This document shows, one piece after another, positions 22,793 through 31,458 of a stretch of 64,000 bases of DNA (positions within the stretch are counted from its first letter, which is position 1; every line of letters starts with the position of its first letter). The translations under genes and the position numbers were made by a program. The notes beneath the pieces are model-generated. The model ran no database searches. It saw only the letters and a program-made list of their open reading frames with translations, and had not been told where the DNA came from. The stretch covers positions 1,054,001 to 1,118,000 of the forward strand of contig NZ_JAJFZM010000001.1 of NCBI RefSeq assembly GCF_020733705.1, read 5' to 3'. The stretch comes from Nocardia australiensis. Lineage in GTDB: Bacteria > Actinomycetota > Actinomycetes > Mycobacteriales > Mycobacteriaceae.

Positions 22793-24208
22793 ATGACCGA
22801 ACAGAGTGCAGCATCAACTAGCGGTGTTCGCGAGCCCTCCGTCCGCCCGCTCCGCATCGCGATCGTGGGCGCCGGACCGGCCGGTATCTACGCGGCCGAC
22901 GCGTTGATGAAGTCCGATGTGGAGGTGTCGATCGACCTGTTCGAGCGCATGCCCGCCCCCTTCGGGCTCATCCGCTACGGCGTCGCACCCGACCACCCCC
23001 GCATCAAGGGCATCATCACCGCCCTGCACAAGGTCCTCGACAAGCCACAGGTCCGTCTCCTCGGCAATATCGACTACGGCACCGATATCACCCTCGATGA
23101 CCTGCGCACCTTCTACGACGCCATCATCTTCTCCACCGGCGCCAACGCCGACCGCGCGCTGGATATCCCCGGTATCGGCCTCGACCGCAGCTACGGCGCC
23201 GCCGACTTCGTCTCCTGGTACGACGGACACCCCGACGTCCCCCGCACCTGGCCGCTGGAAGCCGAGAAGGTCGCCGTGCTCGGTGTCGGCAACGTCGCCC
23301 TCGACGTCGCCCGGGTCCTCGCGAAAACCGGTGACGAACTCCTCCCCACCGAAATCCCGCCGAACGTCTACAACGGCCTCAAGGCCAACAAGGCGATCGA
23401 GGTGCACGTGTTCGGACGCCGTGGCCCCGCTCAGGCGAAGTTCACGCCCCTGGAACTGCGCGAACTCGACCACTCCCCCAATATCGAAGTCATCGTCAAC
23501 CCCGAGGACATCGATTACGACGAAGGCTCCGAAGCCGCGCGCAGGCATTCCAAGCAGGTCGACATGGTCGCCAACACTCTCGAACAATGGGCGATCCGCG
23601 ACGCGGGCGAGCGCCCCCACAAACTGTTCCTGCACTTCTTCGAGTCCCCGGCCGAAATCCTCGGCGAAGACGGCAAGGTCATCGGCCTGCGCACCGAGCG
23701 CACCCAGCTCGACGGCACCGGGAACGTCAAGGGCACCGGTGTGTTCAAGCAGTGGGACATCCAGGCCGTCTACCGCGCGGTTGGCTACCTGTCACAGAAC
23801 CTGACCAGCCTGCCCTTCGACGACCAGGCCGGCACCGTGCCCAACGAGGCCGGCAGGGTGATCGGCGACGACAACGCCGATGGCGCGGCGCGCTACCTGC
23901 CCGCCACCTACGTCACCGGTTGGATCAAACGCGGCCCCGTCGGCCTGATCGGCCACACCAAGGGCGACGCCAACGAGACCGTCGCCTGCCTGCTCGACGA
24001 CAGCGTGAACTTCACCCCGGCCGAGAAGCCGGAACTGGACGCGGTGACCGAGTTCCTCGAGGGCAAGGGCATCCCATTCACCACCTGGCAGGGCTGGTAC
24101 CGCCTCGATGCGCATGAGCGCGCACTCGGCGAGCCAGAAGGCCGCGAGCGCGTCAAGGTCGTCGAGCGCGAAGACATGCTGCGGGCCAGCGAGCCACACA
24201 AGGTCTGA
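22793..24208 (+). CDS. fprA: NADPH-ferredoxin reductase FprA
   Basis: 471 residues, adrenodoxin-reductase type. FAD fold IAIVGAGPAGIYAADAL near residue 20, FGLIRYGVAPDHPRIK, NADP fold VLGVGNVALDVARVL near residue 160, and the C-terminal GWIKRGPVGLIGHTKGDANET. It passes electrons from NADPH to ferredoxin, for example for cytochromes P450 or haem/iron metabolism. A palindrome like an iron-regulator box lies just upstream. The ribosome binding site is weak (AAGAG close to the ATG). Confidence 0.95.
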   Translation: MTEQSAASTSGVREPSVRPLRIAIVGAGPAGIYAADALMKSDVEVSIDLFERMPAPFGLIRYGVAPDHPRIKGIITALHKVLDKPQVRLLGNIDYGTDITLDDLRTFYDAIIFSTGANADRALDIPGIGLDRSYGAADFVSWYDGHPDVPRTWPLEAEKVAVLGVGNVALDVARVLAKTGDELLPTEIPPNVYNGLKANKAIEVHVFGRRGPAQAKFTPLELRELDHSPNIEVIVNPEDIDYDEGSEAARRHSKQVDMVANTLEQWAIRDAGERPHKLFLHFFESPAEILGEDGKVIGLRTERTQLDGTGNVKGTGVFKQWDIQAVYRAVGYLSQNLTSLPFDDQAGTVPNEAGRVIGDDNADGAARYLPATYVTGWIKRGPVGLIGHTKGDANETVACLLDDSVNFTPAEKPELDAVTEFLEGKGIPFTTWQGWYRLDAHERALGEPEGRERVKVVEREDMLRASEPHKV

Positions 24209-24275
24209 CCGCGCAAGCTATGCCCGCGCCGGGTCTGCGACAGCGGGAAATCCAACACTGAGGCATTCTGTACAA

Positions 24276-25148
24276 GTGTTCGATGCCCATCTCCATATCT
24301 TCGACCCGCGGTTCCCGCTGGCCGAGAACGAGGGCCACCTGCCCGACGTGTTCACCATCGCCGACTATCGAAAGCGCATGTCGCGCTTCGAGGTCGGCGG
24401 CGGTGCCGTGGTCAGCGGTTCTTTCCAGGGCACCGATCAGAGCTACCTGGCGGCCGCGCTCGCCGAACTGGGCGAGGGCTGGGTGGGGGTGACCCGTCTC
24501 GATCTCGACGCGTCCGACGACGAGATCATCGAACTGGACCGTATCGGCGTGCGGGCGCTTCGCTTCAACCTCAAGCGCGCCGCCGCCGACATCACCGATA
24601 TGACCCTGCAAGCGTTGCGCGCCTACGAATTGGTCGGCTGGCATGTCGAGGTCTACATCGACGGCCAGATGCTCGCTTCGCTCCAGCCGGTCATCTCCAA
24701 GCTCCCGGCCCTGTCCATCGATCATCTCGGCATGTCCGATGAGGGCCTGCCCTACCTCCTCGACCTCGTCGACCGCGGCGCCCGGGTCAAGGCGACGGGT
24801 TTCGGCCGCGTCTCGATGAATGTCGCGACCACGTTGCGCCGCATCCACGCGGTCAACCCCGAAGCCCTCATGTTCGGCACTGATCTGCCCGGCACCCGGG
24901 CCGGGCGGATGTTCAAAGACTCCGATGTCGAGCTCATCGGCGATGTGGTGGGCACCGACATCTTCAAGGTCCTCGAAGACAACGCGCGCGCCTTCTACCG
25001 CCTGCCCGCCCGGATCCGCGAAGTCCCCGCCGACCCGAATCCGACCATGCCGCTCGCGCGCACCGAATATCCCACGGCGCCACCGAGTCACGACGCGATC
25101 CCGAAACCCGAAGCGACAGATACGATTCCGTTTCCGATCATCGAGTAG
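24276..25148 (+). CDS. amidohydrolase-family (TIM-barrel) metal hydrolase
   Basis: About 290 residues. GTG 24276 opens exactly on the family start: HxH metal pair (AHLHIFD, residues 5 and 7), a further histidine in IDHLGM and the aspartate in MFGTDLPGTR near the end of the barrel, as in the amidohydrolase-2 group (decarboxylases and lactonases). Substrate unknown. The last ~40 residues are proline-rich and outside the barrel. It begins 67 bases after fprA and may be transcribed with it. Confidence 0.8.
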   Translation: MFDAHLHIFDPRFPLAENEGHLPDVFTIADYRKRMSRFEVGGGAVVSGSFQGTDQSYLAAALAELGEGWVGVTRLDLDASDDEIIELDRIGVRALRFNLKRAAADITDMTLQALRAYELVGWHVEVYIDGQMLASLQPVISKLPALSIDHLGMSDEGLPYLLDLVDRGARVKATGFGRVSMNVATTLRRIHAVNPEALMFGTDLPGTRAGRMFKDSDVELIGDVVGTDIFKVLEDNARAFYRLPARIREVPADPNPTMPLARTEYPTAPPSHDAIPKPEATDTIPFPIIE

Positions 25149-25463
25149 TCCGCGCTAATCGACCACGGCGTCAGCCGTATCCGCCGCTGCCATGAATCAC
25201 TTTCGAGCAGCGGCTATTTGGTCATGCCCATACCGAGTTCGGGGATATGTATGCCCGATTCGAGCCACGCGGCGAAGCGGCAACAATGGTTGCCAAATAT
25301 TTGCTAAAAAGTGGTGGGGAACATTCATAGGAATCTCTTGCTAGAAAAGTGGACGCTTGATATGTTGCCTGCGTCACTATCTATACACGACCGTAACCTT
25401 CCTCGCGCCTGCGTATTTCGGCGGCCGAGGGGTGTTGAACATGCTCACTAAAGGAGATTCACA
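25149..25463. other. 315-base intergenic region, promoter of the small-peptide genes
   Basis: No coding frame is supported. The sequence is more AT-rich than its surroundings. A GGCAAC/GTTGCC hairpin lies at 25279-25294. A candidate promoter is TTGATA at 25357 with TATACA at 25382 (19-base spacer) or TATCTA at 25378 (15-base spacer). These would serve the small peptide gene at 25464. Confidence 0.4.
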
Positions 25464-25577
25464 ATGGGTTCGTTGAGCGACCTGATCGGTGCGTTGATTC
25501 CGGCCCTCGGCTCCGCCGTCGCGGGCGATGGCTTGTGGGATGTCTTCCTCGGCTCACTCGGAAACATTGTCAAGTAA
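25464..25577 (+). CDS. 37-residue amphipathic peptide, possible small pore/surface protein
   Basis: Starts MGSLSDLIGALIPALG and ends LGNIVK. It has no signal peptide, no cysteine, several glycines and serines, and a hydrophobic pattern that would make an amphipathic helix. AAGGAG lies 6 bases before the ATG, a strong ribosome binding site for such a short gene. A second peptide of the same size and opening (MGSL) follows 47 bases on, then a mycolyltransferase gene. PorA and PorH of Corynebacterium are similarly short, signal-less and O-mycoloylated at serine. Similarity in type only; homology is not shown. Confidence 0.6.
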   Translation: MGSLSDLIGALIPALGSAVAGDGLWDVFLGSLGNIVK

Positions 25578-25624
25578 GTATTGACCAAACGGTAGTTCGA
25601 TACATCAAGAAATAGGAGAAACAC

Positions 25625-25741
25625 ATGGGATCGCTCATCGACATTCTGGGCCTGGGAACCGCGAGCGCCGGTTCGATCGGTACCACCATCATCAATTCGC
25701 TGATCACCCTCAGCGGCGGCACGCCCGCACCCGGCAAATAG
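25625..25741 (+). CDS. 38-residue amphipathic peptide, partner of the preceding one
   Basis: Starts MGSLIDILGLGTASAG and ends GGTPAPGK. It shares the MGSL opening, the size, the Gly/Ser/Leu/Ile content and a good ribosome binding site (AGGAG, eight bases before ATG) with the first peptide. It is not an exact duplicate, so the pair looks like a two-component small-protein system. A hairpin follows at 25757-25790 and then a mycolyltransferase. It could equally be a bacteriocin- or modulin-like peptide. Confidence 0.6.
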   Translation: MGSLIDILGLGTASAGSIGTTIINSLITLSGGTPAPGK

Positions 25742-25756
25742 TCCAATCATCATTGT

Positions 25757-25790
25757 TGGGGGTCATCCGGGTCTGCGGATGTGCCCCCCA
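25757..25790 (+). terminator. GC-rich hairpin after the peptide genes
   Basis: TGGGGG pairs with CCCCCA and CATCC with GGATG around a short loop. No T-run follows, so it may be an mRNA-stabilising or partial-stop structure that lets the mycolyltransferase be read at a lower level. Confidence 0.45.
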
Positions 25791-25834
25791 CATTGATGTC
25801 TTGACCACTCGAGCGATTTCAGGGGACTGATCTA

Positions 25835-26845
25835 TTGCGCGGCATTGCATACCTGATGGCAGTCGTATCGGCATCGGCCATGCTCTTGGCTATCGCCGCG
25901 CCGACCGCGGCCGCGTCCGAGGCGCGACTGGTGAGCGAAACCCCGGGGCCCGGCCAACTGGTCGAGATCAGCGTGTATTCCCCCGCCATGGAACGCGATA
26001 TCCGGCTACAGGTGCTGCGCCCCAAGAACACCCAGGTACCCGCTCCGACGTTGTATCTACTGAATGGCGCCGGCGGTGGCGAGGACGCGGCGACCTGGTT
26101 GGCTCGCACCGACGCGGCCGAGTTCTTCGCGGACAAACAGGTCAATATCGTCATCCCGATGGAAGGCGCGTTCAGCTACTACACCGATTGGCAGCAGGTC
26201 GACGAGGGCCTGGCCGCGAAGCTGGGCAACAACGGCAAGTACATGTGGTCGACCTTCCTCACCAAAGAGCTTCCGCCGGTGATTGATTCAGCGTTCGCGA
26301 CGACCGGCGTCAACGCGCTGGCGGGCATATCGATGGCGGGTACCTCCGTACTCGATCTCGCGATCGAATCGCCCGAGCTGTATCGCGGCGTCGCCGCCTA
26401 CAGCGGCTGCGCGATGACGAGTGATCCCATCGGGCAAGCGTTCATCACTCTCGTCATCAGCCTCGGCAAGGGAAACGCGAAGAATATGTGGGGCCCGACC
26501 GGCGGCGACGGATGGCGTGCGCACGACCCGTACCTGAACGCCGACCGCCTGCCGAACATTCCTATGTACATATCCAGCGGCAGCGGCCTGCCCGGCAGGC
26601 ACGACACGCTGGCCGATCCCACCGTGGGTGCTGACGGCCGAATGCTCGCGAACCAGGTACTTCTCGGCGGTGGCATCGAATCCGCGACGAACTACTGCAC
26701 CACCAAACTCGCCGAGCGGACCCGCGAACTCGGCCGCACCGATATCACCTACAACTTCCACGCCGAGGGCACCCATTCGTGGGGCTACTGGCAGGACGAC
26801 CTGCACCGTTCGTGGCCGATGCTCGCCGCGGCGATCGGCTCCTGA
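25835..26845 (+). CDS. mycolyltransferase (antigen 85 / Cmt family esterase)
   Basis: 336 residues from a TTG start with AGGGGA eight bases upstream. A signal peptide (cleavage near residue 27, PTAAAS) is followed by an alpha/beta-hydrolase domain with the nucleophile in AGISMAG (Ser166) and the histidine in HSWGYW (His314), which match the antigen 85 family. The family moves mycoloyl groups onto trehalose, arabinogalactan or, for Corynebacterium MytC, onto serines of small porins. The two preceding signal-less peptides could be its protein acceptors. Which acceptor this one uses is not knowable from sequence. Confidence 0.85.
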   Translation: MRGIAYLMAVVSASAMLLAIAAPTAAASEARLVSETPGPGQLVEISVYSPAMERDIRLQVLRPKNTQVPAPTLYLLNGAGGGEDAATWLARTDAAEFFADKQVNIVIPMEGAFSYYTDWQQVDEGLAAKLGNNGKYMWSTFLTKELPPVIDSAFATTGVNALAGISMAGTSVLDLAIESPELYRGVAAYSGCAMTSDPIGQAFITLVISLGKGNAKNMWGPTGGDGWRAHDPYLNADRLPNIPMYISSGSGLPGRHDTLADPTVGADGRMLANQVLLGGGIESATNYCTTKLAERTRELGRTDITYNFHAEGTHSWGYWQDDLHRSWPMLAAAIGS

Positions 26846-26858
26846 ACCGCGTCGCGCC

Positions 26859-28319
26859 TCAGTCGCGACGCGCGCGCAGCGCCGCCGCCAATTCCTGAAA
26901 TGACCGCACCAGCAGCTCACCGTAATGCTCAGGGTCCGGCAGCATTTCGGCGTCGGCGCTGAAGGAGATCACCAGTTCGTCACCCTGCGAGGTGATCAGG
27001 TGGCGCAGTCCGTCGCCGTCCATGATCGGCAGCACCCCGATGGCGTTGACCACCGGCGCCCCCCGGAATTCGAGCCGGTCACCGGTCGGCGGCACGTTGC
27101 TGATCGTGGTGTTGGACAGCGGCACGGTGTCGGCATCATCGAAAACCCGCTGCGCCCTGGCCCAGCCCGCCAGCCGCAATAGCCACGCGGGCGAGGTCTG
27201 CATCCGGGATTCGCGGCGGATGACCGCGCTATCGGCATAACGCCGCTTTTCCCGCTGCGCCGACAATCGGATCTCGTGCAGGCGCTCGAGCGGATCGGTG
27301 CGGTCGGTATGCAGATCCACCGACATCTGGCAGAGCTGATTCACCGAATTCCATTGCGCGATACCGCGCATCGAGATGGGGACCATGGCGGCCAGCGACG
27401 CGGACGGTGTCTCCCCCTTCTCGGCGAGGTAGGTGGCGAGCGCGCCGGATACCACGGTCAACATGAGGTCGTTGACGGTAATGCGTTCGGCTGACCCGGT
27501 TTTCGCGTCGAGGACCGACCGCATTGGAATGGTCACCAGATCGAAGGCGAGGCCGGATCCGATGCGGCGATTGAAACGGGTGGCCGGCCGGTGCGCGATC
27601 GGTTCGCGAATCTCGTCCGCCGCGACACGCGCGGCCACTGTTTTCGCGGCCGAGCGGGTGCGAACCAACCCGGCACCGAAGCGCACGCACCGGTAGGGCA
27701 GGACGCCGACGGCGCGCAGCACGGCGGCCGGGGCCGACCATTCACGGTCGTCGATCACCGGTTCGGGCAATGGAAAATCGTTGCCGCCGAATAGCTTCAA
27801 CTCGAGTTCACGGGTGGCCACGCCATCGCCGACGCTGTGGTGGAACCCGAGCACGACGACCGTCACGGCGGACTTGCCCGGATAGCCGGCGACCTGGTCG
27901 AAGATGTGTATCCCCCACGGCGGTCGCGAGAGATCCATGCGGGTGGCGGCGATCTCGGCGATCCGTCGTCGGACTTCGGACCACTCGCGCAGTTGCGGCC
28001 CGCCGACCGTCACGTGATCGCGGATATCGAACTCGCGGTCGGGAACCCAGTACGGAAGGTCGATATCGCCCGGGACCCGCTCGAGCCGTCGATGAAAAAG
28101 CTTCGAGTATCCGAGACGGTCCCGCACCCACGCGTACGCTTGCTCCGAACTCGTCGGCGTCGCTTCGGCGGCGGCCGCGTCGAAAACGTAGGCGGCGACA
28201 ATATTCGACGGATGCCGCTCGAACTCGTCGTAGACGAAAACGGCGTCGCGGGGCGTCAATTGTTCGGCGGTGACCCGAAGTCCGGCCGCCTCGGCGGCAG
28301 GGACCACCTTTTGACTCAT
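26859..28319 (-). CDS. wax ester synthase / diacylglycerol acyltransferase family
   Basis: 486 residues. The catalytic HHxxxDG motif is present as HHSVGDG at residues 160-166, and the C-terminal half carries the NTTISNVPPT motif and the MDGDGLRHLITSQGD region of the family. These enzymes make triacylglycerol or wax esters from acyl-CoA; actinobacteria hold many paralogues and several have lost clear activity. ATG 28319 has AGGAG nine bases upstream. It ends 13 bases from the convergent mycolyltransferase. Confidence 0.9.
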   Translation of the reverse strand: MSQKVVPAAEAAGLRVTAEQLTPRDAVFVYDEFERHPSNIVAAYVFDAAAAEATPTSSEQAYAWVRDRLGYSKLFHRRLERVPGDIDLPYWVPDREFDIRDHVTVGGPQLREWSEVRRRIAEIAATRMDLSRPPWGIHIFDQVAGYPGKSAVTVVVLGFHHSVGDGVATRELELKLFGGNDFPLPEPVIDDREWSAPAAVLRAVGVLPYRCVRFGAGLVRTRSAAKTVAARVAADEIREPIAHRPATRFNRRIGSGLAFDLVTIPMRSVLDAKTGSAERITVNDLMLTVVSGALATYLAEKGETPSASLAAMVPISMRGIAQWNSVNQLCQMSVDLHTDRTDPLERLHEIRLSAQREKRRYADSAVIRRESRMQTSPAWLLRLAGWARAQRVFDDADTVPLSNTTISNVPPTGDRLEFRGAPVVNAIGVLPIMDGDGLRHLITSQGDELVISFSADAEMLPDPEHYGELLVRSFQELAAALRARRD

Positions 28320-28813
28320 ACTCGTGAACTCCTGATCGGGCCGAGACCGTGGCCGCGCGAGATTCGAGACCGGCAATTCGTCCTCGGCCCGGAGTCTACA
28401 GGCCGGTTGTCGGCCATAAGGACGGCTGCGGATATCTCGCGGGCAGGCACTTTTGAACTCACCCCTCCGCTATTCGGACGGCACTTTTCGGCGGTCGCCG
28501 GAAGACGGGCATCTACGAATCAGACTCCTCCGCACCCAATTGATGTCACAGTAGTAATACTGATTGCCTATCATTCTCGGGTTCACGTCGAGATGCTTCT
28601 GTTATTCACGCCCGAAATCAGCAAACTTTGTTTGCTGAGCCCCGATGGTGAATCCGCGTCCGGGCGGCAGAACGCACTGATCGAGCACGGCCACACCGCC
28701 TGACCATCGCGACACTGCGCCACCCGGCTCACTGACCCACAGCCCACACCAACGACGGTGAGCTATGTCATCAGGAGATGATCGGGCCCGCCAGGCCAAG
28801 CTAAGCAACTGAT
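28320..28813. other. intergenic region with no supported gene
   Basis: About 500 bases between the divergent WS/DGAT gene and the HTH operon. Base composition is lower in GC than the neighbours (stretch near 28541-28640). A 68-codon minus frame at 28602-28808 lacks a ribosome binding site and protein-like composition, and I do not count it. The space must hold the promoters of both neighbours. Confidence 0.5.
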
Positions 28814-28838
28814 GTTGACTAATCCAGATTTAGTCAAC
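28814..28838. promoter_or_regulatory. perfect inverted repeat, likely operator of the HTH-Clp-ABC operon
   Basis: GTTGACTAA (28814-28822) and TTAGTCAAC (28830-28838) are exact inverse copies around a 7-base centre. The left arm contains TTGACT, a fair -35 element; TAAGGT 18 bases on could be the -10, only about 9 bases before the ATG. A protein bound here would cover the promoter. The encoded HTH protein is the obvious candidate. Confidence 0.6.
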
Positions 28839-28851
28839 TAAGGTTGCTTGC

Positions 28852-29085
28852 ATGTCCGGTGTTGAGAATTCCGTTTCCCAAGGGGAGATCGCTGATGAGC
28901 TGGCGGCCGTGGCGGCGTTGCGGCGCCTGGCCGATCAGGTAGAGGACGCGGCAGTCGAGCGGGCGATGCGGGCCGACTGGGGCTGGCCGCAAGTCGCCGA
29001 GGCGCTCGGAGTGACGCGCCAAGCGGTCCACAAGAAACATGTCAGGCGGCTCATCGCCGCCGGTGTCGAGCTGAGAAGGCGTTGA
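28852..29085 (+). CDS. small helix-turn-helix protein
   Basis: 77 residues: an N-terminal helical stretch and a C-terminal HTH (WGWPQVAEALGVTRQAVHKKHVRRL, residues about 44-68), like the DNA-binding part of small actinobacterial regulators. It has no effector domain of its own. Its stop overlaps the start of the Clp N-domain gene. A perfect inverted repeat lies 14 bases before its start, suggesting autoregulation. Homologues next to Clp-N proteins are common in actinomycetes; the signal is unknown. Confidence 0.75.
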   Translation: MSGVENSVSQGEIADELAAVAALRRLADQVEDAAVERAMRADWGWPQVAEALGVTRQAVHKKHVRRLIAAGVELRRR

Positions 29086-29570
29086 TGATGACCACATTCG
29101 ACAAGTACTTGGAAACGATCATCGACTCGGGCGCAACCGAAGCCCAATCGGATGGATCGGCGACGATCGAGGCACACCATTTGCTGCTGGCGATCGCGGC
29201 TGGGCGCGAAGGTGTCACCTTTGAGGCGCTGTCGTCGGTCGGGCTCGATCATCGGGCGATCCGCAACGCGCTGGACCGGGAGTTCGAGCACAGCCTGAGC
29301 GCGGTCGGAGTGTCCCTTGCCGCCTTCGACCTGCCGCGGCCGAGCAGTGCCCACAAACGTCCGACGCAACTGGGGGCATCGGCCAAGCTCGGGATCGAGC
29401 GAAGCGTCGGATCCGTTGCACGCAAAAGAGATTTGCGGCCGGCGCATCTGCTGCTCGGGGTGTTGCAGGCACAGGTCGGCACCGTCTCGCGCGCGCTCAC
29501 CCAGGCCGGTATCGATCAGGCCGACCTGAAGGCGCGCCTACAGCAGGCCCTCGCCGACCAGGCCGAGTAA
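29085..29570 (+). CDS. stand-alone Clp N-terminal domain protein
   Basis: About 161 residues with two Clp-N repeats: AHHLLLAIAAGREGVTFEALSSVGLD near residues 26-52 and AHLLLGVLQAQVGTVSRALTQAGID near residues 120-146. There is no AAA+ domain, so it is not a chaperone. Clp-N domains bind substrates or adaptors; here it may sense or tether a partner for the HTH protein, with which it is translationally coupled (TGATG). The start may be ATG 29085 or 29088. Confidence 0.82.
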   Translation: MMTTFDKYLETIIDSGATEAQSDGSATIEAHHLLLAIAAGREGVTFEALSSVGLDHRAIRNALDREFEHSLSAVGVSLAAFDLPRPSSAHKRPTQLGASAKLGIERSVGSVARKRDLRPAHLLLGVLQAQVGTVSRALTQAGIDQADLKARLQQALADQAE

Positions 29571-29613
29571 CGAACTTCCGCGGCTGCGGCCGTTTTCCGA
29601 TCAAGGAGCGATG

Positions 29614-30537
29614 ATGACGAGCGGGCAAGTGGTGCTCGATGTCGACGGGTTGCGCATGCGTTACGGCACGACCGACGTCCTGCATGATGTGACATTTCAG
29701 GTGGGCCATGGCGAGGTGCTAGCCCTGCTCGGACCGAACGGGGCAGGCAAAACCACCACGATCGAAATTCTGGAAGGTTTCCGGTTGCGGTCGGGCGGGC
29801 GGGTCGATGTGCTCGGCACCGATCCCGCGCACGGCGACGAGCGATGGCGGGCGCGGGTCGGGGTGGTTCTGCAGTCCTGGCGAGACCACGGCAAGTGGCG
29901 GGTGCGTGAACTACTCGCGCATCTGGGTTCCCACTACCGCAGTTACTCCACGGCGCTGATCGAACGGCCCTGGGACGCGGACGAACTCATCGCGGCGGTC
30001 GGTCTGACCGAGCAGGCGGACAAGAAGATCAGGATGCTGTCGGGTGGGCAGCGGCGCAGATTGGATGTTGCCGTCGGAATCGTGGGTCGGCCGGAACTGG
30101 TGTTCATGGATGAGCCGACAGCAGGTTTGGATCCGGTGGCACGGCGTGAGTTTCATGAACTCCTGCACGGCCTCACGGTGGAGGGCCGAACCACGATCCT
30201 GCTCACCACCCATAATCTGGACGAGGCCGAAAAACTCGCCGACCGCATCATGATCCTGCACGGTGGGCGGATCGTCGCGGACGGCACCGCAGCCGAACTC
30301 GCGCAGCGGATAGTCGGCCAGGACCAGGTGAGCTGGACTCGCGACGGACAGCGGTTCACGCAGTCGACTACCGAATCCACCAAGTTCGTCTTCGAATTGT
30401 TCACACAGCACGGCGAATCGATCGCCGATCTCGATGTCAGCCGGGCCTCGTTGGAGGACACCTACCTGTCCCTGGTGGGGCAGGCGGAATCCGATCGGCA
30501 TTCGACAACGAAAGAATGGGACGAGGTGGCTCGATGA
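29614..30537 (+). CDS. ABC transporter ATP-binding protein (ABC-2 exporter)
   Basis: About 307 residues. Walker A GPNGAGKTTT, signature LSGGQRRRLDVA, Walker B LVFMDEPTAGLD, switch histidine in TTHNLDEAE; DrrA/CcmA type of drug or lipid exporter ATPase. ATG 29614 is preferred over 29611 because AAGGAG is 5 bases upstream. The stop overlaps the permease start by four bases. Third gene of the HTH-ClpN-ABC operon. Confidence 0.9.
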   Translation: MTSGQVVLDVDGLRMRYGTTDVLHDVTFQVGHGEVLALLGPNGAGKTTTIEILEGFRLRSGGRVDVLGTDPAHGDERWRARVGVVLQSWRDHGKWRVRELLAHLGSHYRSYSTALIERPWDADELIAAVGLTEQADKKIRMLSGGQRRRLDVAVGIVGRPELVFMDEPTAGLDPVARREFHELLHGLTVEGRTTILLTTHNLDEAEKLADRIMILHGGRIVADGTAAELAQRIVGQDQVSWTRDGQRFTQSTTESTKFVFELFTQHGESIADLDVSRASLEDTYLSLVGQAESDRHSTTKEWDEVAR

Positions 30538-31382
30538 ATCCGACCACGACGGCGTGGCAGGCAGGCTGGTCCCGCGGTCTGATCGAGCTGCGGCAATCGT
30601 TCACCAACGCCGGAGATCTGTTCAACCACTGCTTCTGGCCCGTGTTGATGTTGATCACCACGTTTTTCCTGCGCGACGTGTCCTTCAGGCAGACCGGATT
30701 TTCCCTCGGCACCCTCGTGCTGCCGAGCATCCTGGGCATGAACGCCTCGATGGCGATGGTCACCATGAGCCAATTGCTCACCGCCGACCGTGAAGACGGC
30801 GCTCTGTTGCGGGCGAAGGCGACACCGAACGGCATGCGCAGCTACCTAGTCGGCAAGATCATCTCCGTGTCCGGTGGCTTGATCGCCGACCTCGCCATCT
30901 TCCTGATTCCCGGCATGTTCATCATTTCCGGCCTTTCGGTCGGCGGCCTCGGGTCATGGCTGACCCTGATCTGGGTGCTGGCACTGGGTTTGGCGGCGAC
31001 CCTGCCGATCGGCGCGGTGCTCGGATCGCTGTTCACCAGCGCTCGCAGCCAGGGATTGCTCACCTTGCCGATACTGGGCGTCATCGCAATCTCCGGGGTC
31101 TTCTACCCGATCACGGCGATGCCGCACTGGGTGCAATGGATCGCCCAGGTGTTCCCGATCTACTGGCTCGGCCTCGGCACACGGTCGGCACTGCTGCCGC
31201 ACAGCGCAGTGAGCATCGAGATCGGTGACTCATGGCGGCACCTGGAAACCGTCGGGGTGCTGGGTGTTTGGGCCATCGCCGGCTTGCTCCTCACCCCGGT
31301 CGTGCTACAGCGGATGGCCCGCCGGGAGGCGGGGTCGAGCGTGGCCCAGCGTCGCGAGAAAGCCTTGCAACGGGTCCGATAG
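30534..31382 (+). CDS. ABC-2 type permease
   Basis: 282 residues with six hydrophobic segments, first near residues 26-48. The ABC-2 signature around LLTADREDGALLRAKATPNGM (residues ~80-105) and the later GVFYPITAMPHWVQWIAQVFPIYWLG are typical of DrrB-like exporters. Coupled to the ATPase by a 4-base overlap. The transported compound is unknown; the operon's HTH and Clp-N proteins suggest an inducible efflux pump. Confidence 0.88.
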   Translation: MNPTTTAWQAGWSRGLIELRQSFTNAGDLFNHCFWPVLMLITTFFLRDVSFRQTGFSLGTLVLPSILGMNASMAMVTMSQLLTADREDGALLRAKATPNGMRSYLVGKIISVSGGLIADLAIFLIPGMFIISGLSVGGLGSWLTLIWVLALGLAATLPIGAVLGSLFTSARSQGLLTLPILGVIAISGVFYPITAMPHWVQWIAQVFPIYWLGLGTRSALLPHSAVSIEIGDSWRHLETVGVLGVWAIAGLLLTPVVLQRMARREAGSSVAQRREKALQRVR

Positions 31383-31458
31383 TGGTCGTTGTAACGCGCG
31401 CATCGCGGCAATATAGTGCGTTCGAGGGACTGAGCCGGATGCACTCTCAGATAGCTGA

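Noticed and set aside
28602..28808. 68-codon minus-strand frame in intergenic space
   Set aside because: No ribosome binding site, no protein-like pattern, overlaps a likely promoter area.
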